Positions 1 through 7,360 of a stretch of 64,000 bases of DNA are shown here, piece by piece. The position numbers and the translations under genes are program-made. Within the stretch, counting starts at the first letter, position 1. Each line of letters starts with the position of its first letter. The notes beneath the pieces were generated by a model, which saw only the letters and a list, made by a program, of their open reading frames with translations, had not been told where the DNA came from and searched no databases. Source of the stretch: Sphaerotilus uruguayifluvii (lineage in GTDB: Bacteria > Pseudomonadota > Gammaproteobacteria > Burkholderiales > Burkholderiaceae_C); contig NZ_JABSNM010000010.1 of the NCBI RefSeq assembly GCF_013294065.1, positions 91,409-155,408 on the forward strand, read 5' to 3'.

Positions 1-1554
1 CGCCACCGCGGTCTCGCAGGTGTCGGCCGGACGCCAGACGTCCAGGCCGGGGATCAGGCGCAGGCTGGCGGCGTGCTCGACCGACTGGTGGGTCGGGCCG
101 TCCTCGCCCAGACCGATCGAGTCGTGGGTGAAGACATGGACCACGCGCTGCTTCATCAGCGCGGCCATGCGGATGGCGTTGCGGCTGTAGTCGCTGAAGG
201 TCAGGAAGGTGCCGCCGTAGGGGATGAAGCCGCCGTGCAGCGCGATGCCGTTCATGATCGCGGCCATGCCGAACTCGCGCACGCCGTAGTTGATGTGGCG
301 GCCACCGACGCCGGCCTCGTTCTTCACGACCGCGCCGGTCTCGTCGAAGCGCAGGTTGGGCGTCGACTTGGTGTTGGTCAGGTTCGAGCCGGTCAGGTCG
401 GCCGAGCCGCCCAGCAGCTCGGGCAGCTTCGCGGTGAAGTGCTCCAGCGCGATCTGGCTGGCCTTGCGGCTGGCGACCGTCTCGGCCTTCTCGTGCGCGG
501 CGGCGACCGCCTCGACCGAGATGTCGGCGAAGTTGTCCGGCAGGTCGCCGGCCATGCGGCGCTCGAACTCGACCGCCAGCGCGGGGAAGTCGCGCACGTA
601 CAGCGAGTAGCGGTCTTCCCACTCGGCCTGGGCGGCGGCGCCGGCCTCGCGGCAGTCCCAGGCGGCGGCGACGTCGGCGGGAATGGTGAACGGCTCGGCC
701 GACCAGCCGATGGCCTCGCGGGTCAGCGCGATCTCGGCGGCGCCCAGCGGCTCGCCGTGGGCCTTCGAGGTGTTGGCGCGGTTCGGCGAGCCCTTGCCGA
801 TGTGGGTCTTGCAGACGATCAGCGTCGGCTTGTCGGCACTCAGCTTGGCCTGGGCGATCGCGGCGTCGACCGCGTCGATGTCATGGCCGTCGACCGGGCC
901 GACGACGTTCCAGCCGCAGGCGGCGAAGCGCTGCGGGGTGTTGTCGATGAACCAGGGCGCGACCTGGCCGTCGATCGAGATGCCGTTGTCGTCGTACAGC
1001 GCGATCAGCTTGTTCAGCTTCCAGGCGCCGGCCAGCGCGACCGCCTCGTGGCTGATGCCCTCCATCAGGCAGCCGTCGCCCAGGAAGGCGTAGGTGCGGT
1101 GGTCGACGATGACGTGACCTTCGCGGTTGAACTCCGACGCCAGCAGCTTCTCGGCCAGCGCCATGCCCACGGCGTTGGTGATGCCCTGGCCCAGCGGGCC
1201 GGTGGTGGTCTCCACGCCCGGGGTGATGCCGACTTCCGGGTGGCCCGGGGTCTTGCTGTGCATCTGGCGGAAGGCCTTGAGGTCGTCCATCGACAGCTCG
1301 TAGCCGGTCAGGTGCAGCAGCGCGTAGATCAGCATCGAGCCGTGGCCGTTCGACAGCACGAAGCGGTCGCGGTCCAGCCACATCGGATCGGCCGGGTTGT
1401 GCTTGAGGTGACGCTTCCACAGCGCGACCGCGATGTCGGCCATGCCCATCGGGGCGCCGGGGTGGCCGGAGTTGGCCTGCTGCACGGCGTCCATGGCCAG
1501 TGCGCGGATGGCGTTGGCCATCGAGGTGGAGAGAGAGACGGTGGTGGCGGCCAT
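1..1554 (-). CDS. tkt: Transketolase, N-terminal part (3' end beyond the left edge)
   Basis: Transketolase moves two-carbon ketol units between sugar phosphates in the pentose phosphate and Calvin cycles, using thiamine diphosphate. About 518 codons are present of a usual 660-680, so the C-terminal domain is missing off the window. The ATG at 1554 gives a start [19 protein letters not shown]. Visible landmarks are the SGHPGAPMG motif near residue 30, the ThDP/metal motif GDGCLMEG near residue 156, and GVREFGM near residue 420, which carries the catalytic Glu. No strong Shine-Dalgarno sequence is visible. The identity is secure; the end is not visible. Confidence 0.95.
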   Translation of the reverse strand, partial: MAATTVSLSTSMANAIRALAMDAVQQANSGHPGAPMGMADIAVALWKRHLKHNPADPMWLDRDRFVLSNGHGSMLIYALLHLTGYELSMDDLKAFRQMHSKTPGHPEVGITPGVETTTGPLGQGITNAVGMALAEKLLASEFNREGHVIVDHRTYAFLGDGCLMEGISHEAVALAGAWKLNKLIALYDDNGISIDGQVAPWFIDNTPQRFAACGWNVVGPVDGHDIDAVDAAIAQAKLSADKPTLIVCKTHIGKGSPNRANTSKAHGEPLGAAEIALTREAIGWSAEPFTIPADVAAAWDCREAGAAAQAEWEDRYSLYVRDFPALAVEFERRMAGDLPDNFADISVEAVAAAHEKAETVASRKASQIALEHFTAKLPELLGGSADLTGSNLTNTKSTPNLRFDETGAVVKNEAGVGGRHINYGVREFGMAAIMNGIALHGGFIPYGGTFLTFSDYSRNAIRMAALMKQRVVHVFTHDSIGLGEDGPTHQSVEHAASLRLIPGLDVWRPADTCETAVA

Positions 1555-1703
1555 GGGCGCGATCTGCTGTGGGAGGAGGGATCGAAGGGAGGAATCCGCG
1601 ATTTTACGGGGCGGCGCGAACGGGCTCCCTGACGTCCGCTTCGCAGGCACGGACATCGCGGGCGTGCATCGTGCCCGGGCGGTGCCGGCGACGTCAACGC
1701 GGA

Positions 1704-1717
1704 TTGACCCCGGTCAA
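1704..1717. promoter_or_regulatory. FNR/CRP-family operator-like palindrome upstream of the hemerythrin gene
   Basis: The sequence TTGAC-CCCG-GTCAA is a perfect inverted repeat with a 4-nt spacer. It matches the FNR/ANR/DNR pattern TTGAY-N4-RTCAA known from beta- and gammaproteobacteria. It ends 58 nt before the ATG at 1776, a distance that suits class II activation. The oxygen- or NO-responsive role is inferred from the motif and from the target gene. Confidence 0.5.
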
Positions 1718-1775
1718 GGGCTCGCGGCCCGAGCCTGCGAATCTCGCGGGCATCCCGACGCCAGGAGACACCCGC

Positions 1776-2363
1776 ATGACCACCACCCCCGCCTCGATCC
1801 GCATCATCCGTGACGAACACCAGGCGCTGCGCGCGATGCTCGACTCGCTGCGCCTGATGCTGCGCCGCCAGCGCGAGCAGGGCACGGCGCCGCGCTTCGA
1901 CGTGATCCGCGCGATGCTGTTCTACATCGACGAATTTCCCGAGCGGCTGCACCACCGCAAGGAGAGCGAGCTGCTGTTCCCGCTGATCCGCCAGCACAGC
2001 GACACGGCCGCCGACATCCTCGACCGCCTCGACCGCGACCACGGCGCCGGCGAGCGCGCCATCCGCGACCTCGAGCGCGCGCTGCTGGCCTGGGAGATGC
2101 TCGGCGAGCACCGCCGCATCGACTTCGAGACCGCGCTGGACCGCTACCTCGCCTTCTACGCCGCGCACATGCGCCTGGAGGAAGAGGTGGTGCTGCCGCT
2201 GGCGCTGCAGGTGCTCGGCGAGGAGGAATGGCGCGAGCTCGACGCCGCCTTCGCCGAGAACCGCGACCCGCTGACCGGCCACGCCCCCTCGCGCGAGTAC
2301 GAGCAGCTCTTCAGCCGCATCGTGCACACCGCGCCGGCGCCGATCGGGCTGGGGGAGGCGTGA
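1776..2363 (+). CDS. Hemerythrin-like (HHE domain) cation-binding protein
   Basis: A 195-aa soluble helical protein of the hemerythrin HHE family, which binds a non-haem di-iron centre and takes part in O2/NO sensing or iron handling. Candidate iron ligands are in DEHQALRAML near the N-terminus, RLHHRKESELLFPL, RDHGAGE and AHMRLEEEVVLPL, the usual four-helix spacing of His and Glu. The ATG at 1776 follows a good AGGAGA site 8 nt upstream; longer in-frame upstream extensions have no such site. It is a single gene, divergent from tkt, with an FNR-like palindrome upstream, so control by oxygen or NO is plausible. Confidence 0.85.
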   Translation: MTTTPASIRIIRDEHQALRAMLDSLRLMLRRQREQGTAPRFDVIRAMLFYIDEFPERLHHRKESELLFPLIRQHSDTAADILDRLDRDHGAGERAIRDLERALLAWEMLGEHRRIDFETALDRYLAFYAAHMRLEEEVVLPLALQVLGEEEWRELDAAFAENRDPLTGHAPSREYEQLFSRIVHTAPAPIGLGEA

Positions 2364-2415
2364 GGGCGGGAGTCAGGAACACTCGCCCGGAGAGGTTTCC
2401 TGACTTCGCGGGGAT

Positions 2416-2472
2416 GCCTTTGTAGCGATTTCAGCGGATGGCAAAGCCGTCCGCTGCAACGTAGGGTTGAGC
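2416..2472 (-). repeat. Degenerate attC-like site 3 (end of the integron-like array)
   Basis: On the minus strand the site opens with GCTCAAC (fits RYYYAAC) at 2472-2466. It continues into a strong hairpin, CAGCGGAYGG pairing across a 5-nt loop at 2432-2456, as in attC sites. The far end, reading CAAAGGC, is a poor match to GTTRRRY, so this copy is decayed or only attC-like. It lies 9 bases after the stop codon of the lipoprotein gene, as expected for a cassette-terminal recombination site. Confidence 0.35.
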
Positions 2473-2481
2473 AGCAGCGTT

Positions 2482-2847
2482 TCACTCATACGAGACCGAA
2501 ACTCCGTTTGCGAGCCTTTCTTGCTTGAAGATCTTCGCGCCTTGAAATCCGGCGACCACAAGCTCGGACTCGGAAACCCAACGCACTTTGAGTGCGAGCG
2601 AGCCATCGGCCGTGAAAGCGTTCCCCCCTCCCTTGGGCACGGAGTCACCTTTCGCCAGAACCGACAGTTGCGTGTTGAAGCCAGTTGTTGCGCCGCAATT
2701 TCGGTTGAAGATCACTGCGACGTGACCGCCCCGCGGGGATTCGATGGTTGATGCGACCTCGTTGCCGCAGCCGGCGTCACAGCCGTTGAGCACGACCAGA
2801 ATTCCGATACCGATGACGAATGTGCTAGCTGTATTGCTGCTCTTCAA
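2482..2847 (-). CDS. Small lipoprotein of unknown function, cassette gene (DUF5412-like)
   Basis: The start chosen is TTG at 2847. It gives a clean lipoprotein signal: Lys at position 2, a hydrophobic core (VIGIGILVV) and a lipobox LNGC. The mature part is about 100 aa with a GGHVAVIFNRNCGATTGF segment that resembles DUF5412 proteins, a weak recollection only. The frame stays open to a GTG at 2943, but that extension translates the upstream attC-like sequence (RPNPSLKLIRYGRR) and is probably not protein. Base composition is well below the host average, and attC-like sites bracket the gene, so it is most likely a mobile cassette. Confidence 0.6.
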   Translation of the reverse strand: MKSSNTASTFVIGIGILVVLNGCDAGCGNEVASTIESPRGGHVAVIFNRNCGATTGFNTQLSVLAKGDSVPKGGGNAFTADGSLALKVRWVSESELVVAGFQGAKIFKQERLANGVSVSYE

Positions 2848-2938
2848 CGTTCGAGCTAGGCCACCCTCGGAGGCGGGTGTTGTGAGCCCGATCTTACAGC
2901 GCCTGCCGTAGCGGATCAGCTTGAGCGAGGGGTTAGGC
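2842..2938 (-). repeat. attC-like site 2
   Basis: On the minus strand a GCCTAAC core (fits RYYYAAC) lies at 2938-2932 and the other arm ends in GTTGAAG at 2848-2842, one base off GTTRRRY. The span of 97 bp is in the attC range and the arms are partly complementary. The stop codon TAA of the preceding cassette gene lies inside the first core (2935-2933), a typical gene-cassette arrangement. Its translation (NPSLKLIRYGRR) resembles one often seen as spurious N-termini after attC sites in other genomes; this is from memory. Confidence 0.5.
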
Positions 2939-3391
2939 CGCACCCGGCACCTGCAGCAGACGAACTGAGTAACGCTGAACTCCCCACCTCACGGCGAAGG
3001 TTTCGCTTACCTCGTACCAGCGTCCAGCTGGCCGTCCAGAACCGTGGCTTGCTCCCATACAGGAACACTCGCAATCTGCTCCAACTGCGTTCCAGCATGC
3101 TGGAGCACAAACCTCCTTTTCGCGGTACAATTGAATTACATAGCAAGCCCTGTAGCGATTGAATGACAACCTGATTACTCTTTCGAACCAAGCCTGTGGT
3201 ACTTCCCAGGCACGGTGCTCCTTGCTCCATCTAGGTTTTTTTATCTCTTGGTTGCGAAGCCATACCTTGTTATCTGGGGCGAAGGGAAGGCGAACGAGAA
3301 GCGGTGCAGGACGCTCGCGCTTAAACAGGACGGGCACGCGCGTCTGATTCCAGAAGCGCTCAAAGTCTTGAATTGGCGGTTGGGCAACCAT
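2933..3391 (-). CDS. Conserved hypothetical protein in an integron-type cassette
   Basis: A 152-aa protein of unknown function starting at the ATG at 3391 (MVAQPPIQDFERFWNQTR). It contains short hydrophobic strands, basic segments and a Cys cluster, CAPACWNAVGADCECSCMG, with six cysteines that could bind metal. This Cys pattern, together with the WEVPQAWFE and VSETFAV segments, looks like a conserved family found on gene cassettes in proteobacteria, although I cannot name a domain. The stop codon falls within the attC-like core at 2932-2938, and the start lies 15 nt after the preceding attC-like site, so the gene fills one cassette. GC is low compared with its neighbours. Confidence 0.65.
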   Translation of the reverse strand: MVAQPPIQDFERFWNQTRVPVLFKRERPAPLLVRLPFAPDNKVWLRNQEIKKPRWSKEHRAWEVPQAWFERVIRLSFNRYRACYVIQLYREKEVCAPACWNAVGADCECSCMGASHGSGRPAGRWYEVSETFAVRWGVQRYSVRLLQVPGAA

Positions 3392-3405
3392 GGTGCTGCT
3401 GTGCG

Positions 3406-3478
3406 GCCTAATGTTTGACAGGAGAAGCCTGACCCAGCTTGCCGGAGCACGCACGTCCTATCCATGGAATGGTTGGGC
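3406..3478 (-). repeat. attC-like site 1
   Basis: On the minus strand the site begins GCCCAAC (3478-3472, fits RYYYAAC) and ends ATTAGGC (3412-3406, one base from GTTRRRY). The 73-bp span has partly complementary inner arms (GATAGGAC against the complement of TCTCCTGTC). It starts 14 nt after the stop codon of the ATPase gene at 3493 and ends 14 nt before the start codon of the next cassette gene, exactly where an attC site should be. Confidence 0.5.
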
Positions 3479-3492
3479 ATCGCGCGCTCCAT

Positions 3493-5025
3493 CTAGCCTT
3501 TTGCTTGGCCAGCTTGCCTTGCCGGCGCAATCCTCGCCAACTGAGATTGCTTGACACCAATGAGATACGTGCGAAACGCTGGGTGAACTTCCCAGCGCGC
3601 ACCCTGCATAGAATTCCAGTTCGCGAGCTTAACGAAATTAGAGTCATCATGGAACAGAATGTGGCGGAAACCGCGTGGCATTGTGTTATCGACGACGCGC
3701 GGATTCAGGAAGCCAGTTTCGTGCAAAAGCCTCAAGACTGAAACAGCGTCGTCATCGTTATCTGGACGGATCTGTGCTCCGCGAATCTGTATCGAGGCAA
3801 TGCTTGGAACCGTAAGAAGGTGCCGTCGAAGTTTCTCAAAGTCGCACTCAAAGTCGACGTCGGCAAAGGTGTTAATAATTTCTCGAATGTTCTTGCAGTC
3901 AAGCGAGAACTCATTTACAACGTCGTCAAGCCGCTCGGACGAATAAACTTTCATCGCTTCACCCGCTTCGTCGCTGCCAATGAAAGCCGTTGGCTTTTTC
4001 TTAGCCGCATCAACCATATTCTTGATGAGCTGAATTGCATCCCTCGGACGTTCGCGAGCAGACTTTGCGATAAATGAATCCCAGGAGCGCGTCTCATCGC
4101 TGGTCGGCAGAGTCATGGTTGTGCCGTTGAAGAAAACGGTGTACGGATCGACGCGCGTTTGGCCGGCATCCTTCGCCGCATTTTCCAAGCGTTTCCGAAT
4201 GATGCTTTGCATCAGTTTGTCGTCAGCCAAGAGAGGAATCATGAACCCGCGCATGTGATCCGTCTGGTCTCTTTGGCCTTGGCTCTCGCTGGTCAGTCGC
4301 GTCCAAACGCTTGAACGGAGGCTGACAATTGCCCTGACTGCGCTGCATTCACCGGTCAGTCGCCTTACCGCTAGCAGAAGGGCCCAAATTCTATTCAGGT
4401 GAGCCGGTTGATCGGGTGCCGCCAACTGGTCGGTGTCATCAATAAGCAGATAGAAAACATTGCCCGATGAAAGCAGTTGCGAATTGATGGCGCCAATCAA
4501 CAAACTTGGCGAATTGGTTCCCGCCAATTCTTTAGCAAGCTGAACGCCATTAATCTTCGCGGCAGGTAGTGAGATAGCCGAAATAAGCTCCAGTGACTTC
4601 TGAATAAAATCTTCTTCTGCAAGTCCTTGCTGACGTGCCTCGTTGTGCAACTTCGCTGCGGCCCCCTTCAGCATTCCTTTGAGCTGTGATCCAATTTGCG
4701 CCCCCACCGTTCTCAGCAATACCTCGTAATAGAAGCGCTTCAATGACCCGATGTCAGGTGATGTTGGCGTGTCTTTGGACGATATGTTGTCTGGCCGAAT
4801 GAGTACACAAGGCAGTTTTTTCGATTTGGCCACCTTGTCGATCCATTCGACGACCGCGCTCTTTCCGATGCCTTTGTTTCCAACGAGAACTCTCATACCA
4901 CCGGGTTCGATAGCGCAGAGTTGTGTGAACTGAGTAGGCGCTATGAATATCTCACCCAGAAAAGAGCGGTCGCCTTCTGCGGTGCCGGTTCTCACGTACT
5001 TCATCAAATAATCGAGTGCACTCAT
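3493..5025 (-). CDS. P-loop ATPase (Sll1717-like / STAND-like), first cassette gene
   Basis: A 510-aa soluble protein with a Walker A motif GNKGIGKS at residues 49-56 and a Walker B stretch YLLIDD at 192-197. Later segments are mostly helical with no membrane segments or recognisable nuclease motif. The organisation resembles the Sll1717-type P-loop ATPases, a poorly characterised family seen in accessory DNA; this assignment is from memory. The ATG at 5025 follows an AGGGA site. The region is AT-richer than its surroundings. The gene sits between an attI-like site and an attC-like site, so it would be the promoter-proximal cassette. A defence or stress ATPase is a reasonable guess, not shown by the sequence. 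Confidence 0.8.
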   Translation of the reverse strand: MSALDYLMKYVRTGTAEGDRSFLGEIFIAPTQFTQLCAIEPGGMRVLVGNKGIGKSAVVEWIDKVAKSKKLPCVLIRPDNISSKDTPTSPDIGSLKRFYYEVLLRTVGAQIGSQLKGMLKGAAAKLHNEARQQGLAEEDFIQKSLELISAISLPAAKINGVQLAKELAGTNSPSLLIGAINSQLLSSGNVFYLLIDDTDQLAAPDQPAHLNRIWALLLAVRRLTGECSAVRAIVSLRSSVWTRLTSESQGQRDQTDHMRGFMIPLLADDKLMQSIIRKRLENAAKDAGQTRVDPYTVFFNGTTMTLPTSDETRSWDSFIAKSARERPRDAIQLIKNMVDAAKKKPTAFIGSDEAGEAMKVYSSERLDDVVNEFSLDCKNIREIINTFADVDFECDFEKLRRHLLTVPSIASIQIRGAQIRPDNDDDAVSVLRLLHETGFLNPRVVDNTMPRGFRHILFHDDSNFVKLANWNSMQGARWEVHPAFRTYLIGVKQSQLARIAPARQAGQAKG

Positions 5026-5065
5026 CTAGTGTTCCCTGAAAGGTGTATAAACCTGTATCCGTGAT

Positions 5066-5110
5066 ACCCAACGCAATTCAGACTGCATGCCCTGCTGGCA
5101 TAACATCCAC
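5066..5110 (-). other. attI-like integron insertion site
   Basis: On the minus strand this stretch ends in GTTGGGT (5072-5066, fits the recombination core GTTRRRY). Just before it comes GATGTTATGCC-AGCAGGGCA, very close to the 3' end of the class 1 integron attI1 as I remember it (GATGTTACGC-AGCAGGGCA). The first cassette gene starts 41 nt downstream. No intI reading frame is present on the plus strand to the right, where it should lie. It could be a fortuitous match or another attC, so confidence is moderate. Confidence 0.4.
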
Positions 5111-5385
5111 TCGCAAGCTTTCACCCACCTCTTTGCTACACACAATTTCTTGTGGTGCAAGGAATTTTTCAATCTTCTGCATACTTGCCTCCCTATAGAA
5201 ATCGACCAAAACCCTGCAGCAGGGTTTGCCGTTTACGCCATCGTTTCAACGACAGCCAGCATATCGATTACCATTTTTTCCGTCTACGGACGGCACACCC
5301 TACCCCTCGTGACAAAGGTCACGACGTGCGCCTTGCAGACACGAGGCGGGCCGAAGCACCCGCACGCTGAATACACTGCACCCTC
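5111..5385. other. Non-coding junction between the integron-like island and the host chromosome
   Basis: Here GC rises back to host level from about 5290. No integrase-like frame, RNA gene or clear terminator is visible; the short plus-strand frames have no recognisable features. If an integrase gene once flanked the attI-like site it has been lost. A copy of CCTGCAGCAGG, a near-palindrome, occurs at 5213-5223. It may also hold the promoters of the minus-strand ATPase cassette and of the plus-strand nucleotidyltransferase. Confidence 0.4.
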
Positions 5386-6096
5386 GTGAACACCCCCCAA
5401 CGCCCCACCCTGCCCCCGCGCGCGATCGTGCTCGCCGCGGGCCGCGGCGAGCGCATGCGCCCGCTGACCGACACCACCCCGAAGCCGCTGCTGCCGGTCT
5501 TCGGCCGGCCGCTGATCGAGTGGCATCTGCTCGCGCTGGCCGCCGGCGGCGTGCGCGAGGTGGTGATCAACACCGCCTGGCTGGAAGAGCGCTTCCCCGA
5601 GGTGCTGGGCGACGGCAGCCGCTTCGGGCTGTCGATCCGCTGGTCGCACGAGGGCCGCGACTTCGGCGGCGCGCTGGAGACGGGCGGCGGCATCGCAACC
5701 GTGCAGGACTGGCTCTGCGAGGACGGCCGCAAGGCCTTCTGGGTGGTCTCGGGTGACATCTGGGCGCCGGAGTTCCGCTTCGCGCCGGAGGCGGTGGCGC
5801 GCTTCGTCGACAGCGGCCATGACGCGCACCTGTGGGTCGTGCCCAACCCGCCCTATCACCCCGGCGGCGACTTCGACCACGAGGGCGGCCGCGCCACCTA
5901 CGCCAACCTCGCGCTGATGCGCCCAAGCGTCTGCGCGGGGCTCACCAAGGGCCAGCGCGCCGCGCTCGGCCGGCTGCTGATCGACGGCGTGGCGGCGGGC
6001 CGCATCTCGCTGGAGACGTGGCCGGGACGCTGGGAGAACGTCGGCACGCCGGCGCAGCTCGCCGCGCTGCAGGGCGACAGCGCACCGGCCGCCTGA
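5386..6096 (+). CDS. murU: N-acetylmuramate alpha-1-phosphate uridylyltransferase / sugar nucleotidyltransferase
   Basis: A 236-aa nucleotidyltransferase with the GT-A-type motif LAAGRGERMRPLTD and TPKPLLPV at the N-terminus, a GGGI turn near residue 105 and GDIWAPEF with the metal-binding Asp. The length and the WHL and ENVGTPAQL segments fit MurU, which makes UDP-MurNAc in a peptidoglycan recycling route that bypasses de novo synthesis. Other sugar-1-phosphate nucleotidyltransferases are similar, so substrate identity is inferred. The start is a GTG at 5386. The gene stands alone, upstream of glyQS. Confidence 0.8.
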   Translation: MNTPQRPTLPPRAIVLAAGRGERMRPLTDTTPKPLLPVFGRPLIEWHLLALAAGGVREVVINTAWLEERFPEVLGDGSRFGLSIRWSHEGRDFGGALETGGGIATVQDWLCEDGRKAFWVVSGDIWAPEFRFAPEAVARFVDSGHDAHLWVVPNPPYHPGGDFDHEGGRATYANLALMRPSVCAGLTKGQRAALGRLLIDGVAAGRISLETWPGRWENVGTPAQLAALQGDSAPAA

Positions 6097-6189
6097 CGCG
6101 CCGTCGACGATCGCGCACGCCGTCGGCACGCTCGCCTTGCGCCGCCGGCACCCTCGCCTTCCTCCACCGTCATCCTCGCCTGCCGCCGC

Positions 6190-6269
6190 CGTCATCCTCG
6201 CGAAGGCGAGGACCCACGCCTGCCACCGCGGTGGGCCCATCGTGGGTGCCCGCCTGCGCGGGCATGACG
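6190..6269. repeat. Palindromic extragenic repeat (REP/MITE-like)
   Basis: An 80-bp imperfect dyad between murU and glyQ. It opens CGTCATCCTCGCGAAGGCGAGG and closes with CCCGCCTGCGCGGGCATGACG, so both arms carry their own small hairpin and the ends are complementary. Elements built as GTCAT..CGCGAAgGCG..CGC..ATGAC are common in Xanthomonas, Acidovorax and relatives. A truncated extra copy of the left end, CGTCATCCTCGC, lies at 6169-6180. Confidence 0.6.
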
Positions 6270-6385
6270 GGGCGGGGGGGTGCGTCATGGCGCGACACTA
6301 GAATCCGTGATCCTCATCGCGGGCCGAGCGTGCGATTCGCGCGGCCCGCGGCCTCCCGCCTCATCCGTCCGAGCCCGCCCTTGCC

Positions 6386-7357
6386 ATGCTGACCTTCCAG
6401 CAAATCATTCTTCGCCTTCAGGAATACTGGGACGCCCAGGGCTGCGCGCTGCTGCAGCCCTACGACATGGAGGTCGGCGCCGGCACCAGCCACACCGCGA
6501 CCTTCCTGCGCGCCCTCGGCCCCGAGCCGTGGAAGGCCGCGTATGTGCAGCCCAGCCGCCGCCCCAAGGACGGCCGCTACGGCGAGAACCCGAACCGCCT
6601 GCAGCACTACTACCAGTACCAGGTGGTCCTGAAGCCGGCGCCGGCCAACATCCTGGAGCTGTACCTGGGCTCGCTGGAGGCGCTGGGCTTCGACCTGAAG
6701 AAGAACGACATCCGCTTCGTCGAGGACGACTGGGAGAACCCGACGCTGGGCGCCTGGGGCCTGGGCTGGGAGGTCTGGCTCAACGGCATGGAGGTGACGC
6801 AGTTCACCTACTTCCAGCAGGTCGGCGGCATCGACTGCAAGCCCGCCACCGGCGAGATCACCTACGGCCTGGAGCGGCTGGCGATGTACCTGCAGGGCGT
6901 GGAGAACGTCTACGACCTGAAGTTCTCCGAAGGCCTGAGCTACGGCGACGTCTACCACCAGAACGAGGTGGAGCAGTCGACCTACAACTTCGAGCACAGC
7001 AACGTCGAGTTCCTGCTGACCGCCTTCACCGCGCACGAGGGCAACGCGCAGCACCTGATCGAGAAGCAGCTGGCGCTGCCGGCCTACGAGCAGGTGCTCA
7101 AGGCCGCGCACACCTTCAACCTGCTCGACGCCCGGGGCGCGATCAGCGTCACCGAGCGCGCCGCCTACATCGGCCGCATCCGCAACCTGGCGCGCAGCGT
7201 GGCCGCCGCCTACCTCGACAGCCGCAAGCGCCTGGGCTTCCCGATGGCCCCGAAGGCCTGGGCCGACGAGGTGATCGCCAAGCTGGACGCCGAAGCCGCC
7301 AAGAACGCCGAAAAGGCCGAGAAGGCCGCCAAGAACGACTCGAAGAAGGCTGACTGA
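6386..7357 (+). CDS. glyQ: Glycine--tRNA ligase alpha subunit
   Basis: The catalytic alpha subunit of the bacterial alpha2beta2 glycyl-tRNA synthetase, which charges tRNA-Gly. It is 323 aa, with highly conserved stretches such as [37 protein letters not shown] and [19 protein letters not shown]. It is about 20 aa longer than the E. coli protein because of a Lys/Ala-rich C-terminal tail ([19 protein letters not shown]). The gene lies 3 nt before glyS, so the two are surely co-transcribed and probably translationally coupled. Confidence 0.97.
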   Translation: MLTFQQIILRLQEYWDAQGCALLQPYDMEVGAGTSHTATFLRALGPEPWKAAYVQPSRRPKDGRYGENPNRLQHYYQYQVVLKPAPANILELYLGSLEALGFDLKKNDIRFVEDDWENPTLGAWGLGWEVWLNGMEVTQFTYFQQVGGIDCKPATGEITYGLERLAMYLQGVENVYDLKFSEGLSYGDVYHQNEVEQSTYNFEHSNVEFLLTAFTAHEGNAQHLIEKQLALPAYEQVLKAAHTFNLLDARGAISVTERAAYIGRIRNLARSVAAAYLDSRKRLGFPMAPKAWADEVIAKLDAEAAKNAEKAEKAAKNDSKKAD

Positions 7358-7360
7358 ACC

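Noticed and set aside
5111..5389. A degraded integron integrase gene to the right of the attI-like site
   Set aside because: Neither plus-strand frame shows tyrosine-recombinase or IntI-like sequence; the space is only about 280 bp.
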